The notes: a model not told the origin generated them from the sequence alone. A stretch of 64,000 nucleotides of DNA from Vreelandella alkaliphila (GCF_016107625.1 NZ_JABASV010000005.1:62001-126000); one strand, 5' to 3'; shown: positions 29,149 through 39,256, counted from the first letter of the stretch. A program made the numbers and translations.

Positions 29149-30681
29149 TCAATCTTGGCCATGAACGGAGATGCCCCGGCGGCCAGAGCGTTTGATGAAA
29201 TACATGCTCTGGTCGGCGGCATCTATCAGCTCCCGTTCATTGCTGAAGTTGCCATTGCTTAAACACGCAATGCCCATAGATGCAGTGATATACAGTGCTT
29301 CTTGGTCAATTTCCAACATAGGTTGCTCATTTAAATACAGAGCAATGCGTTCGGCTAACTGTCTCGCGGTTTGAGCGGTCTCATCGGGCAAGATAATTAA
29401 AAATTCTTCACCGCCATAGCGCCCAGCCAAATCGCCTGAGCGAGTTAATGACGCTAGTATCTTACCAAAACGTTCCAGAATTAAGTCGCCTGTCTGGTGG
29501 CCATATTGATCGTTAAGCACTTTGAAATGATCTAAATCGATAAACACCACTGACATTGTGCGGCCTTGCTCATTGCAAAGCGCAAAACGTTCTTGGAGTT
29601 GCTGCTCTAACCACGCACGGTTGGCCAATTGAGTTAGTGGGTCAATACGGCTGCGTTCTTCTAATGCAGAATTATGCAACTGTAGTGTATCCAGCTGCTG
29701 TTGCTGAGCATCTAATCGTGCGGTGAGCGTCAAAGAGTGTTGATAGAGCAACTGCTGTGCGTCCGCCAGCAGTGTTTGACTATTCACCGGAGCGGGTACG
29801 GTGAGATCCAGAATATCTGTTAATAAATCAATTTGTTCTGACAAGTGATGGAAAAGCGCTTCAATGACATTCGTAGGCAGTGTTTCTGTGACCGCTAACT
29901 GCCTAAGCAACATTGCTAAGGTGGTGCTTGGTTCAGGGCTGAGCCATGCATCGGCGATTGAACCGGATAAACGTAGACAGAGTGTTGCCATGTCATCGGT
30001 TAAAAAGCCGTCATGACTTTGGTCAATAGCATGCACGATTGAGGAGGGTAGCCCCCACTTGGCGGCTAACCAAGCGCCAATCAGTGTGTGGTCACTGCCA
30101 AAGTGGCGGCGTTCAGCGTTGACTAACTGTGCGTGAGACACTTTGCTTTCAGCGTATAGTGCTTCGGCCTCGTCTGGGTAGGTGGTGAGGATCGCGAAAA
30201 TGCCTATATCCTGCAGTAGGGCAAGCGTGAATGCGCTGCCAACCTGTTCGGGGCAGAGTTGGTGAGCCAGCTTACTTGCTACCACGGCGGCAACAATGGC
30301 GCGTCGCCAAGTTTGTAGAGCTGCGTTCTCTGTGGGTGGCCAGGGAAACAGAGTGAAGCTCAATACGGTGGCGAGCGTTGCGTCTAATCCCAGTCGCTGG
30401 GTTGCTTCCAAACTGGTTTGTGCAGGATGAGCTGAACGAAGGTAGTGCACGCTATTCGCGGCCGCAATAAGGCGGGCCGTTAACCCAGGGTCGCGTTCAA
30501 TAACACGAGCATAGTCACTCAGAGGAGCACGGGGGGAGCGCGTTACTTCAAGCACTTGCATGGCAATAGCAGGAAGCGAAGGTAGGTTGGCCGAGCGTAA
30601 TAACGCATTACCAAGAAAACTGGGAAGCCCATTAGTAAGCGAGGTATAAAGTGTTTCATCTTCTGTTGAACGGCTCGTCAT
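29149..30681 (-). CDS. HDOD and GGDEF domain protein (diguanylate cyclase)
   Basis: 510 residues with no membrane segment. The HDOD domain covers about 25-225 (LPSLPAIAMQVLEVTRSP, RDPGLTARLIAAANS). A coiled linker (about 295-340) leads to a GGDEF domain with RYGGEEF as active site and RSGD five residues before it, an intact product-inhibition site. It should make cyclic di-GMP in response to an unknown input. AGGGG precedes the ATG. Confidence 0.92.
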   Translation of the reverse strand: MTSRSTEDETLYTSLTNGLPSFLGNALLRSANLPSLPAIAMQVLEVTRSPRAPLSDYARVIERDPGLTARLIAAANSVHYLRSAHPAQTSLEATQRLGLDATLATVLSFTLFPWPPTENAALQTWRRAIVAAVVASKLAHQLCPEQVGSAFTLALLQDIGIFAILTTYPDEAEALYAESKVSHAQLVNAERRHFGSDHTLIGAWLAAKWGLPSSIVHAIDQSHDGFLTDDMATLCLRLSGSIADAWLSPEPSTTLAMLLRQLAVTETLPTNVIEALFHHLSEQIDLLTDILDLTVPAPVNSQTLLADAQQLLYQHSLTLTARLDAQQQQLDTLQLHNSALEERSRIDPLTQLANRAWLEQQLQERFALCNEQGRTMSVVFIDLDHFKVLNDQYGHQTGDLILERFGKILASLTRSGDLAGRYGGEEFLIILPDETAQTARQLAERIALYLNEQPMLEIDQEALYITASMGIACLSNGNFSNERELIDAADQSMYFIKRSGRRGISVHGQD

Positions 30682-30879
30682 ATTACCCCTAAACGTGCTG
30701 TCCAGCGTAGCGAGCAGCCACTAAGTTATGTGCTAAGTTATCAATCATAGCGCCTGCGTCTGTTTAGCAGGGTTATAGATAGGCGTGGTACATCAGTAAA
30801 ATAACTGTTTATGCTGTAGCCCGCTGCATTTTATTGCAACAGCTTATTACAACAGTGCTCTGTGGGCAGCTGCTCTACG
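30682..30879. promoter_or_regulatory. Divergent region between two c-di-GMP genes
   Basis: About 200 bases with two short tandem duplications: CTAAGTTATGTG / CTAAGTTATCAA (30721-30744) and TTTATTGCAACAG / CTTATTACAACAG (30830-30855). No clear promoter hexamers were picked out. Confidence 0.4.
30830..30855 (+). repeat. 13-base tandem repeat
   Basis: TTTATTGCAACAG and CTTATTACAACAG match at 11 of 13 positions and end 24 bases before the most likely start of the downstream gene. Confidence 0.75.
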
Positions 30880-33600
30880 ATGACAAAAGTGAGTGCTCCA
30901 ATGCACACCATAAACGAAGCGTCGGAGATTTTCCGTCAGTTGGCGGAAGGTTTAGGACGTAGTGGAAGACCTGACTTTTATACGACGCTTGTCGAGCAAC
31001 TTGCCCAACTGCTTGGGATTGATCATGCGTTGATCGCTGCGGTCACCGAGCCTCATATGGCCACAACGTTGGCCGTTTGGTCAAATAATCATCATCAGGA
31101 AAATGTCGCTTATCCTCTCATTGGAACGCCTTGTGAAACGGTTTTAGGTAGAGAACCTTGCTTGTATGCCTGCGATGTTCAGGCGCGCTTTCCTAAAGAC
31201 GAGCTGCTCAGCCAACTGGGTGCAGAGAGTTACATGGGACTGCCTCTGTTTTCATCCGATGGCTCGGCCATTGGTATCTTAGCGGTGTTAAGCAATAAAC
31301 CGATGCAGCTTGATGGACTTGAAAACGAAATTTTGCGCATTGTGGCTGCTCAAGCGGGGGCAGAGCTTGGTCGCTGCCAAGCCGGGCAAGCGCTTCGTCA
31401 AAGTGAAGAATTGGCCCGAGAGAGTGAGCGGCGTTTAAACACATTGCTTAATCACCTTCCTGGTATGGCCTACCGTTGCCTAAATGACCAACACTGGACG
31501 ATGCAGTTGGTCAGCCAAGGGGCTGAGGCGCTCACGGGCTACCATCCGGACGAATTACAAGATAATCGACTCATCAGTTTTGCCTCCCTCATACACGAAG
31601 CCGATCAAGATCGCGTTCATCTAGCAGCACAACAGGCAATCCAGCAGCGTCAGCCATATCGCGTGGTGTACCGATTGCGCCATCGGGATGGCAGTTACCG
31701 TTGGATGTGGGAGCAAGGGCAAGCTGTTATCGATGATGATGGCCATGTTGCCTATCTCGAGGGCTTTATCTCAGATGTGACCGACCAGCACGAATCACAA
31801 CGCGTGCAGGATGCGGTGGTACAAGTAGCCTCTACAGTTACCTCACGCGTAGGAGACGATTACTTCCACCAGTTGATCATCACGTTAGCCACGTTATTAG
31901 AAGCAGATGCTGGGTTTATCGCGTTATTGGATCAACCTGTTCCACAGCTTTTGGGAGCATCTAATAAGATAAACGCGGTGCTACCCGCAACAGCAGCCCA
32001 GACCGTTAGTTTAGTCACGAATGGCCAGTTAATAGATAACCAAACGTTTATGCTGCAGGGAACGCCTGCTGAACGAGTCGTGTTTGAAGGCGAGAGCGTT
32101 GTTCAAAGTGGCCATGCGTTTACGCTGCCGGGAACCTCGTTAAGTACCCAGGCGTGGATAGGCCGCCGCTTGGATAATGCTAAGGGCGATGCCATCGGCG
32201 TGATGATGGTGTTTTATCAAACACCACTGACGACCAATGCGTTTGCAACTTCCGTGCTGAGAATTCTCTCTACTGGTGCTGCCGGTGAGCTTGAACGTCG
32301 CCGTGATCATCGTCACATACATCGTCTTGCCTACACAGATAACACAACAGGATTACCTAATCGTGCGCGCTTTATGGAGCTATTGGCCAGTATGGGAAAA
32401 GAGGCAGCTAGTCAGGATGACTCTCTTTCACTGCTGCTGCTGGATATCCGACGCTTTAAAGAGGTAAATGATTTACATGGCCACGAGGTAGGAGATCAGT
32501 TACTCGCAACCGTAGCCGAGCGCTTGAGGCAAGCTAGCCTATCTAAAAGCGCTGTCGCACGACTTTCCGGTGATGAATTTACGATACTGCTACCCAACAT
32601 TGAGGATGTTCGTCTTCAAGAAGTAGTGTTTCAGCTATGCGAGGTAATCAGGCGCCCCATCCAGCTGGGGCATCGTGTTTTTAATCTCGACGTCAGTATT
32701 GGGGTAGCCAGCTATCCAAGCGATGTATCGGAGGCCGGTGAGCTGTTTAACGCAGCCAGTATTGCACTCCATCACGCAAAACGCCGTGATAATAGCGTAT
32801 GCCCCTATACACAGGCGATGCGTCAGACGCTGGAACGCCGGCAATGGATGACCGAGCGCCTGCATCAAGCCATTATTGAAGGGCGTCTACAACTTTACTT
32901 CCAACCCCAGTTTAGTCTTGCTAGCAAAACATTGACGGGGGCTGAAGCGTTGTGTCGCTGGTTTGACCCTGAGTGGGGCTGGGTAAGCCCCAGCGAGTTC
33001 ATTCCTCTGGCGGAAGAGCGTGGCTTGATCCGCATGCTGGGAGACTGGGTGCTAGAAGAAGCGGCACGTCAGTTAAGTGTTTGGCAGGCTAGCAATATGC
33101 CACTGCCAGGTAGGCTCTCAATCAATATTTCAGCGCAACAATTTGCCGATCCTCAGCTAACCGCACATGTGGCTAAGCTAACCGCCTGTGTACCTCCGGG
33201 CAGCATTGCGCTTGAACTGACTGAAAGTGATTTTATGCGTGATCCCGATCAGGCGGTCACAATTACTCAGGCTATGCGTCAGGCTGGCTACGCGCTGTTT
33301 ATTGATGACTTCGGTACGGGTTACTCATCGCTCTCGTATTTACGGCGCTTCGCTGCGGATGCGTTGAAGATAGACATTTCGTTTGTGCGTGACATGCTCG
33401 ATAACCACCATGATCGGGCGATTGTGCAAACCATTATTGCCATGGCTGACACGCTTGATATGAAAACCCTTGCAGAAGGAGTTGAAAGCCCTGCCCAGGC
33501 CGATTTGCTCGCACAAATGGGCTGTAGCGAAGCTCAGGGGTACTGGTTTGGTCGTCCGCTACCCGCCGATGAGTTTGCCTCAATGTGGTTAACCCCTTAA
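30880..33600 (+). CDS. GAF-PAS-GAF-GGDEF-EAL protein (c-di-GMP turnover)
   Basis: About 906 residues if started at 30880; an in-frame GTG at 30862 and ATG at 30901 are also possible, and none has a strong ribosome site. Domains in order: GAF (about 15-165), PAS with PAC (about 185-305), second GAF (about 310-475), GGDEF (about 485-645) and EAL (about 655-900). The cyclase motif is ARLSGDEF, altered at its first glycine, with no RxxD inhibition site. The phosphodiesterase half looks complete: EALCRW, DDFGTGYSSL, AEGVES and AQGYWFGRPL. Net phosphodiesterase activity is likely. No membrane segment is seen. Confidence 0.9.
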   Translation: MTKVSAPMHTINEASEIFRQLAEGLGRSGRPDFYTTLVEQLAQLLGIDHALIAAVTEPHMATTLAVWSNNHHQENVAYPLIGTPCETVLGREPCLYACDVQARFPKDELLSQLGAESYMGLPLFSSDGSAIGILAVLSNKPMQLDGLENEILRIVAAQAGAELGRCQAGQALRQSEELARESERRLNTLLNHLPGMAYRCLNDQHWTMQLVSQGAEALTGYHPDELQDNRLISFASLIHEADQDRVHLAAQQAIQQRQPYRVVYRLRHRDGSYRWMWEQGQAVIDDDGHVAYLEGFISDVTDQHESQRVQDAVVQVASTVTSRVGDDYFHQLIITLATLLEADAGFIALLDQPVPQLLGASNKINAVLPATAAQTVSLVTNGQLIDNQTFMLQGTPAERVVFEGESVVQSGHAFTLPGTSLSTQAWIGRRLDNAKGDAIGVMMVFYQTPLTTNAFATSVLRILSTGAAGELERRRDHRHIHRLAYTDNTTGLPNRARFMELLASMGKEAASQDDSLSLLLLDIRRFKEVNDLHGHEVGDQLLATVAERLRQASLSKSAVARLSGDEFTILLPNIEDVRLQEVVFQLCEVIRRPIQLGHRVFNLDVSIGVASYPSDVSEAGELFNAASIALHHAKRRDNSVCPYTQAMRQTLERRQWMTERLHQAIIEGRLQLYFQPQFSLASKTLTGAEALCRWFDPEWGWVSPSEFIPLAEERGLIRMLGDWVLEEAARQLSVWQASNMPLPGRLSINISAQQFADPQLTAHVAKLTACVPPGSIALELTESDFMRDPDQAVTITQAMRQAGYALFIDDFGTGYSSLSYLRRFAADALKIDISFVRDMLDNHHDRAIVQTIIAMADTLDMKTLAEGVESPAQADLLAQMGCSEAQGYWFGRPLPADEFASMWLTP

Positions 33601-33717
33601 GCCATTTTATTGACAGGTAGGGCGAGCAATTTCCATTCTCATCAATGGCGTCATCGTCCTGTCATCATCGTTGGCATACCCTACGCGCCGCCGAACTCGC
33701 GAAAAAAGGAGTGCCAC
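33601..33717 (+). promoter_or_regulatory. Possible promoter for the phosphonate locus
   Basis: A TTGACA hexamer at 33610-33615 is a good -35, but the best -10 at 17-18 bases (CATTCT) is poor. It would serve the HAD-gntR pair. Confidence 0.3.
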
Positions 33718-34446
33718 ATGCGCCTCGCTCTGTTTGATCTTGATGACACCCTCCTGGATGGAGACTGCAGCGACCGCTGGAATTTATGGATGATTGAGCA
33801 GGGGTGGATCAGTGATGCCGAGACCTTTATAGCCCGTGCCGAACAGATGCAGCAGGCTTATCATGCCGGTAAGCTAAAGCTAGAGGAGTACTTGGCAATG
33901 ACCTTGGCGCCATTGCGGGGCCGCCGAGTAATAGATGTACAAAAAGAAGTTGAGCGCTTTGTCGCTACTCATTTGCAGCCCCGTATTTTTGATCAAGCCT
34001 GGCGCTGCCTGGACGCGCACCGCCAGTCAGGCGATATCCTCGTCCTCATTTCTGCGTCATCGCATCACCTGGTCGCGCCGATTGCGACGATGTTAGGGAT
34101 TGATCATGTGCTGGCGGTAGAGCTAAGTGTCGAACATGCGGCAAGCGGGGCAAGCTACACCGGCCATAGCAAAGGCGTGCTCTCTTACCGTGGGGGGAAA
34201 GTAGTGCGTTTTCAGCAGTGGTTAACCGAGCAAAAAATTGCTCCCAGCCACACAACGTTCTACTCGGATTCCCGCAACGATATCCCGCTGCTGCAGTATG
34301 TCGACTGCCCGGTGGCGGTTAACCCTGACCCCGTGCTGGCGGAGGTGGCTAGTGTAGAAGGGTGGCAGCGCTTAGACTGGCGGATGGCAGCGTCGACAGA
34401 CGCTTCATCGGCCAACGATCTATCAGGAAAATCGGCGCATGCCTGA
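33718..34446 (+). CDS. HAD-IB family phosphatase
   Basis: The start at 33718 (MRLALFDLDDTLLDGD) has AAGGAG upstream and puts motif I at the N terminus; a longer frame adds only unrelated sequence. 242 residues. HAD motif I is DLDDT, motif II is ISASSHH, and the late acidic motif is YSDSRNDIPLL. The SerB-like arrangement is called HAD-IB. It overlaps the gntR gene by 8 bp, tying it to the phosphonate locus. The substrate is unknown; it is distinct from PhnX. Confidence 0.9.
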   Translation: MRLALFDLDDTLLDGDCSDRWNLWMIEQGWISDAETFIARAEQMQQAYHAGKLKLEEYLAMTLAPLRGRRVIDVQKEVERFVATHLQPRIFDQAWRCLDAHRQSGDILVLISASSHHLVAPIATMLGIDHVLAVELSVEHAASGASYTGHSKGVLSYRGGKVVRFQQWLTEQKIAPSHTTFYSDSRNDIPLLQYVDCPVAVNPDPVLAEVASVEGWQRLDWRMAASTDASSANDLSGKSAHA

Positions 34447-35149
34447 TGCCTACTATTTACAGTTAACGGAACAGCTTCGTTATTTAATTACCCAGCATGC
34501 CACGCAGTGGGAAGGCAAATTGCCCGCTGAGCGAGTGTTGGCAGAGCGCTTCTCTACGACCCGCGTTACGTTGCGCCAAGCCTTAGCGCAACTGGAGGGG
34601 GAAGGGCTCATTCACCGCAGCAATCGGCGTGGCTGGTTTATTTCACCGGCTCGGCTGGTGTATGACCCCACCCGGGACGCAGGCTTTAACGACTATGTGG
34701 GGGCTCAGGGGCGGCAACCACGCACGGCGGTTCTAAAGCTGGAAACCCGCTCACATCTGGTGGCTGCCCGTGCCTTGGGGCTGCCCGATGATCAGCCGTT
34801 TCACCATATTCGCCGTCGCCGTTACGTAGATGATCGCGCTGTTCTGGTGGAGTCGCTTTGGGTGGTGCCCGAGCGTGCGCCAGAGCTGCTAGACATCTAC
34901 AGCGGACAGTCACTCTGGGGGCTGTTAAGAGGGCGGTGGGGGCATCACTTGGCCAATCGCTCGATACGCATGGTGTCCGAAGCGCTGTCGCCATTAGATG
35001 CAGAAGAGTTACTCGTCGCCCCAGGCGCGGCAGGGCTAAACATTTGCCGTGCCATTTTTGATGATCAACAGCGCCCTATTGAGTATGACGAAGAGCACTG
35101 GTTACACGATTCGTTATGCATCAGTGTTGAGCTGTCTGGCCAGCAGTAA
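34439..35149 (+). CDS. GntR/UTRA regulator of phosphonate genes
   Basis: 236 residues. A GntR winged helix (about 1-75: LPAERVLAERFSTTRVTLRQALAQLEGEGLIHR) is joined to a UTRA ligand domain (about 85-230). It belongs to the HutC-type subgroup and resembles the regulators found with 2-aminoethylphosphonate genes (PhnR-like). The likely operators TGGTCTATACCA before phnS and its reverse complement before phnW fit the GT-N-TA-N-AC pattern of this subgroup. Confidence 0.9.
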   Translation: MPDAYYLQLTEQLRYLITQHATQWEGKLPAERVLAERFSTTRVTLRQALAQLEGEGLIHRSNRRGWFISPARLVYDPTRDAGFNDYVGAQGRQPRTAVLKLETRSHLVAARALGLPDDQPFHHIRRRRYVDDRAVLVESLWVVPERAPELLDIYSGQSLWGLLRGRWGHHLANRSIRMVSEALSPLDAEELLVAPGAAGLNICRAIFDDQQRPIEYDEEHWLHDSLCISVELSGQQ

Positions 35150-35170
35150 CAAGGTTACGAAGACAAGGGC

Positions 35171-35206
35171 GCTCACGAGACTCCTCACAAGAACCCTCAC
35201 AAGAAC
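35171..35206 (+). repeat. 12-base tandem repeat before phnS
   Basis: GCTCACGAGACT is followed by two identical units CCTCACAAGAAC. It lies 21 bases past the gntR stop and upstream of the phnS operator. Confidence 0.88.
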
Positions 35207-35286
35207 TTATGCTTGAGCGTACATAACAACTTAAAAAATCGGTCAAACAAGCGTCATCGCACTGTCATTTAACAACGGCAAACTCC

Positions 35287-35298
35287 TGGTCTATACCA
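35287..35298. promoter_or_regulatory. GntR-type operator before phnS
   Basis: TGGTCTATACCA, 18 bases before the phnS ATG. The core GTCTATAC fits the HutC-subgroup pattern GT-N-TA-N-AC. The same site in reverse stands before phnW. It covers the possible -10 (TATACC) of a promoter with TTTAAC at 35268-35273, so binding would block transcription. Confidence 0.75.
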
Positions 35299-35316
35299 AA
35301 ACGCTGGGAGCCTACC

Positions 35317-36366
35317 ATGTCGAAACTTCGCCGTTTGTTCCAACCTACTCAGATTGCAACTGCTCTGCTTGCAACGACTGCCGTTGCCTTCACTTCGGTG
35401 GCTAGCGCCACTGAGCTAACGGTGTACACCGCCGTTGAGTCAGATGACCTGCAAAAATACGCCGAACGCTTCAATGCCGCCCATCCCAATATCACCATTA
35501 ACTGGGTGCGAGATTCTACGGGCGTGATTACTGCGCGCTTGCTGGCGGAAAAAGATAATCCCCAGGCAGACGTCATCTGGGGCTTAGCCGCTACTAGTCT
35601 GCTGGTACTTGAAGAAGAGGACATGCTGGAACGCTATGCGCCCGCAGGCGTTGAAAACCTTGATCCTAAATTTATTGATGCTGCTTACCGTAATGGTGAA
35701 GACCCTGCGTGGGTAGGCATGGATGCCTGGGTCGCGGCCATTTGCTACAACACTATTGAAGGCGAGCGCCAGAGCGTGCCCATGCCGACCTCCTGGGAAG
35801 ACCTGACCCAGCCTGAGTTTGAGGGGCATGTGATTATGCCTAACCCCAACTCCTCCGGTACCGGCTATCTGGATGTAGCCAGCTGGATGCAGCTGTGGGG
35901 CGAAGAGCAGGGCTGGGACTATATGGACCGTCTGCATAACAACATTTCCCGTTACACCCACTCAGGCTCTGCTCCTTGCAGCCTAGCGGCCACCGGTGAA
36001 GCAGTGGTTGGCGTGTCGTTTGCCTTCCGTGGTGCACGGTTAAAATCTCAAGGCGCACCGATTGAAGTGATCTTCCCGGAAGAGGGGCTTGGTTGGGATA
36101 TGGAAGCTGCCGCCATCGTTGCGGGTACCGCCAAACAGGAAGCTGCACAAACGCTGATGGATTGGGCCGTTTCCCGCGAGGCTAACGAACTCTATAACGA
36201 AGGCTACGCCGTGGTGGCCTATCCCGGTATGGCACAGCCGATTGAAAACTATCCTGCGGACATTACCGATCGCATGATTGATGCCGACTTCCAGTGGGCC
36301 GCAGTTAATCGCGAGCGCGTGCTGGCAGAGTGGCAGCGCCGCTACGACGGTAAAACCGAACAGTAA
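35317..36366 (+). CDS. phnS: 2-Aminoethylphosphonate ABC transporter binding protein
   Basis: 349 residues of the iron(III)/AEP-type extracellular solute-binding family. The signal peptide ends near SVASATELTVYTAV. GGGAG precedes the ATG. Position before an ABC ATPase, a fused double permease, phnW and phnX indicates 2-aminoethylphosphonate as ligand (the PhnS2-T2-U2 type of transporter). An operator stands just upstream. Confidence 0.88.
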   Translation: MSKLRRLFQPTQIATALLATTAVAFTSVASATELTVYTAVESDDLQKYAERFNAAHPNITINWVRDSTGVITARLLAEKDNPQADVIWGLAATSLLVLEEEDMLERYAPAGVENLDPKFIDAAYRNGEDPAWVGMDAWVAAICYNTIEGERQSVPMPTSWEDLTQPEFEGHVIMPNPNSSGTGYLDVASWMQLWGEEQGWDYMDRLHNNISRYTHSGSAPCSLAATGEAVVGVSFAFRGARLKSQGAPIEVIFPEEGLGWDMEAAAIVAGTAKQEAAQTLMDWAVSREANELYNEGYAVVAYPGMAQPIENYPADITDRMIDADFQWAAVNRERVLAEWQRRYDGKTEQ

Positions 36367-36378
36367 GTACGAACAGCT

Positions 36379-36398
36379 GCCCCGGCCAAGGCCGGGGC
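36379..36398 (+). terminator. Intra-operon hairpin between phnS and phnT
   Basis: GCCCCGGCC and GGCCGGGGC form a perfect 9-bp stem around AA, with TT after it. It ends two bases before the phnT ribosome site (GGAG), so it may both protect the phnS message and reduce phnT translation. Confidence 0.8.
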
Positions 36399-36409
36399 TT
36401 GGAGATGTT

Positions 36410-37534
36410 ATGCAGACCACACTGACATCGCCGCTGACGGCTCACTCGGCGGCGAAACCCCTCTCACCCTCTGCGCACCTAAGCATAGATGGTGTCACCA
36501 AGCGTTTCGGTAGCTTTACCGCGCTGGACAACATTGCGCTACAGATTCAGGAAGGCGAGTTTGTATGCTTTTTAGGGCCTTCTGGCTGTGGCAAAACAAC
36601 CCTGTTGCGCACTATTGCAGGCCTAGCTCAGCAAACAGCAGGTAGCTTAATTCAGCGCGGCAAGGATATTTCCATGCTGCCCCCGCAGGCGCGGGATTTT
36701 GGCATCGTGTTCCAATCTTATGCGCTGTTTCCCAATCTGACAGTGTTCGATAACGTTGCCTACGGGTTACGCAACCGTCGCAGTGATCGAGCGATGATTG
36801 ATGCCCGCGTGGCGGAGTTACTTGCGCTGGTTGACCTTAGCGGTAGCGAGCATAAATATCCTGCCGCACTTTCTGGTGGGCAGCAGCAGCGGGTTGCGTT
36901 GGCACGAGCGCTGGCTACTGAGCCTGGCCTGTTGCTGCTGGATGAACCGCTCTCTGCGCTGGATGCGAGGGTGCGCGGTCATCTGCGACATCAGATCAAA
37001 GCTCTACAGGCGCGTCTTGGTGTGACCACCATTATGGTGACCCACGATCAAGAAGAAGCACTCACCATGGCTGACCGTATCGTAGTGATGAACCACGGGG
37101 TGATCGAACAAGTGGGTACGCCTGCCGAGATCTACCACCAGCCCGCCAGCGCTTTTGTAGCTTCATTTATTGGCACCATGAACTTTCTAGAGGTGACCGC
37201 ACAGGCGAATAACCACGCGTTGCTAGGCACTATTTCCTGCCCTTGCTTGCCGCACGTCTACCCGCAAGGCCAAGCAGCTCAACTGGCCATTCGCCCCGAG
37301 TCAGTCGCGCTTAGTGCCAGCACCACTGGGCTGAGCGGTGATGTCATGGGCATTGAGTTTTTAGGTGCGTTTCAGCGGGTATCGCTGAGTCTTAACAATA
37401 CCGAACAATGGTTGCTGGCTGATGTTCCCAGCCGCGATAGCGCCACACTAGGATTAAGGCTAGGGCAAACCTTGGGTATCCATCTGCCTGCTGATGCTGC
37501 CCGCTTATATCCGGCAGGGAGCAACCAGTCATGA
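36410..37534 (+). CDS. phnT: 2-Aminoethylphosphonate ABC transporter ATPase
   Basis: The ATG at 36410 ([16 protein letters not shown]) follows GGAG and avoids a longer frame that overlaps phnS. 374 residues. Walker A is GPSGCGKTT, the signature [16 protein letters not shown] and Walker [13 protein letters not shown]; a TOBE domain fills the C terminus (about 290-370). It overlaps the permease gene by 4 bp. Confidence 0.92.
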   Translation: MQTTLTSPLTAHSAAKPLSPSAHLSIDGVTKRFGSFTALDNIALQIQEGEFVCFLGPSGCGKTTLLRTIAGLAQQTAGSLIQRGKDISMLPPQARDFGIVFQSYALFPNLTVFDNVAYGLRNRRSDRAMIDARVAELLALVDLSGSEHKYPAALSGGQQQRVALARALATEPGLLLLDEPLSALDARVRGHLRHQIKALQARLGVTTIMVTHDQEEALTMADRIVVMNHGVIEQVGTPAEIYHQPASAFVASFIGTMNFLEVTAQANNHALLGTISCPCLPHVYPQGQAAQLAIRPESVALSASTTGLSGDVMGIEFLGAFQRVSLSLNNTEQWLLADVPSRDSATLGLRLGQTLGIHLPADAARLYPAGSNQS

Positions 37535-39225
37535 GGGCGAGTATATTTTCAGCGCCTGCAGCAACGCCTTCGCTGGAAGCATTGATACGCCTGATCGTGC
37601 TGCTAGCGGCTGTGGCGCTGTTAGTATTCGGCCTGCTGTTTCCGCTATTTGCAATGTTGGTGAAAAGCCTGCAAGACCGTAGCGGCGACTTTATTGGGCT
37701 AGCTAACTTTGTGCAGTATTTTCAAACGCCAGCACTGGTCAATTCGATCGCCAATTCATTGCGCGTTGCGTTCACTACGACGGTGGTCGTCGCAGGGCTC
37801 GCCTTTTTATGCGCCTACGGTATTACCCGTACCTGCATGCCAGGCAAGCGGCTGTTTCGAATGTTGGCGATTTTGCCCATTCTAGCCCCTTCGTTGCTAC
37901 CCGCCATAAGCTTGGTTTATCTGTTTGGTAACCAAGGTGTTTTGCGCGATGTGCTGGCAGGTCATTCGATTTATGGGTCGATTGGCATTGTGATGGGCAT
38001 GAGTTTCTGGATTTTTCCCCATGCGCTAATGCTGCTAACCACTGCGCTGACAAATAGCGATGCACGCCTCTATGAAGCAGCAGAAGCACTGGGCACGCCG
38101 AAGTGGCGTACATTTTTGACGATTACGCTGCCCGGGGTGCGTTACGGGCTGATTTCATGCCTGTTCGTGGTCTTTACGCTGGCCATTACCGACTTTGGTG
38201 TGCCGAAAATTATTGGCGGCCAATTCAGCGTGCTCGCCACCGATGTGTATCGCCAAGTGGTGGGGCAGCAGAACTTCCAAATGGGCGCGGTGGTTAGCGT
38301 TATTCTACTGATGCCCGCAGTGCTATCGTTCATCGTCGACCGCTGGATACAGAAACGCCAAGTGGCTCAGCTTTCGGCTCGGGCAGTACCGTGGCAGCCA
38401 ACGCCTAGCCCGCTGCGAGACTGGACGTTTGCGCTGCTGTGTTATTCGGTCGCGGGCATTATTCTGCTGGTCATTGGTACCGCGGTGTATGCGTCGCTCA
38501 TACAGTTTTGGCCCTATAACCTGTCGTTTACGCTGCAGCATTACACCTTTCAAGGCTTAGCCGGCGGTGGCTGGGGGGCGTGGTTTAACTCCCTCAAACT
38601 GGCCTTTAGCGTCGCGTTAGTGGGTACACTGGTGATTTTCTTTAATGCGTGGCTGATTGAAAAGAGCGAAGGCTATCGACCGCTGCGCCAAGGCCTGCAT
38701 TTTATGGCCATGCTCCCCATGGCGGTGCCGGGCATGGTTCTGGGCCTGGCTTATATCTTCTTTTTCAACCAGGCAGGGAATCCCCTTAACTGGCTTTACG
38801 GCACCATGGCGATTCTGGTGCTCAACACGCTAGTGCACTTCTATACGGTGTGTCACCTTACCTCTGTCACCGCGCTGAAACAGCTCGATCCGGAGTTTGA
38901 AGCCGTGGGGGCCTCGTTAAAAGTACCGTTCTGGACCACGTTTAGCCGCGTGACATTGCCGGTATCGCTACCTGCCGTGCTGGATATTTCTGTCTACCTG
39001 TTCGTCAATGCGATGACGACAGTGTCTGCGGTAGTGTTCCTCTATAACAGCGATACGCGGCTTGCTTCAGTGGCGGTGCTGCATCTGGACGAGGCGGGCT
39101 ATTTTGCTAGCGCCGCGGCCATGGCTGTGCTGATTTTCCTTACCTCGCTGGTGGTTAAACTGCTCCACACTGCGCTTACCCACGTTCTCTTAAACAACGC
39201 TCAGCGTTGGCGTCAGGCGGGCTAA
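37531..39225 (+). CDS. Fused double permease for 2-aminoethylphosphonate
   Basis: 564 residues containing two binding-protein-dependent permease domains in one chain (about 55-265 and 345-550), each with six predicted membrane segments and an EAA-type loop (YEAAEALGTPKWRTFLTITLP and FEAVGASLKVPFWTTFSRVTLP). This replaces the separate PhnU and PhnV proteins of Salmonella and matches the PhnU2 type. It starts inside the phnT stop (ATGA). Confidence 0.9.
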   Translation: MRASIFSAPAATPSLEALIRLIVLLAAVALLVFGLLFPLFAMLVKSLQDRSGDFIGLANFVQYFQTPALVNSIANSLRVAFTTTVVVAGLAFLCAYGITRTCMPGKRLFRMLAILPILAPSLLPAISLVYLFGNQGVLRDVLAGHSIYGSIGIVMGMSFWIFPHALMLLTTALTNSDARLYEAAEALGTPKWRTFLTITLPGVRYGLISCLFVVFTLAITDFGVPKIIGGQFSVLATDVYRQVVGQQNFQMGAVVSVILLMPAVLSFIVDRWIQKRQVAQLSARAVPWQPTPSPLRDWTFALLCYSVAGIILLVIGTAVYASLIQFWPYNLSFTLQHYTFQGLAGGGWGAWFNSLKLAFSVALVGTLVIFFNAWLIEKSEGYRPLRQGLHFMAMLPMAVPGMVLGLAYIFFFNQAGNPLNWLYGTMAILVLNTLVHFYTVCHLTSVTALKQLDPEFEAVGASLKVPFWTTFSRVTLPVSLPAVLDISVYLFVNAMTTVSAVVFLYNSDTRLASVAVLHLDEAGYFASAAAMAVLIFLTSLVVKLLHTALTHVLLNNAQRWRQAG

Positions 39226-39256
39226 ACAGCCCACTACGCCAGCGGCTAATATGTGC

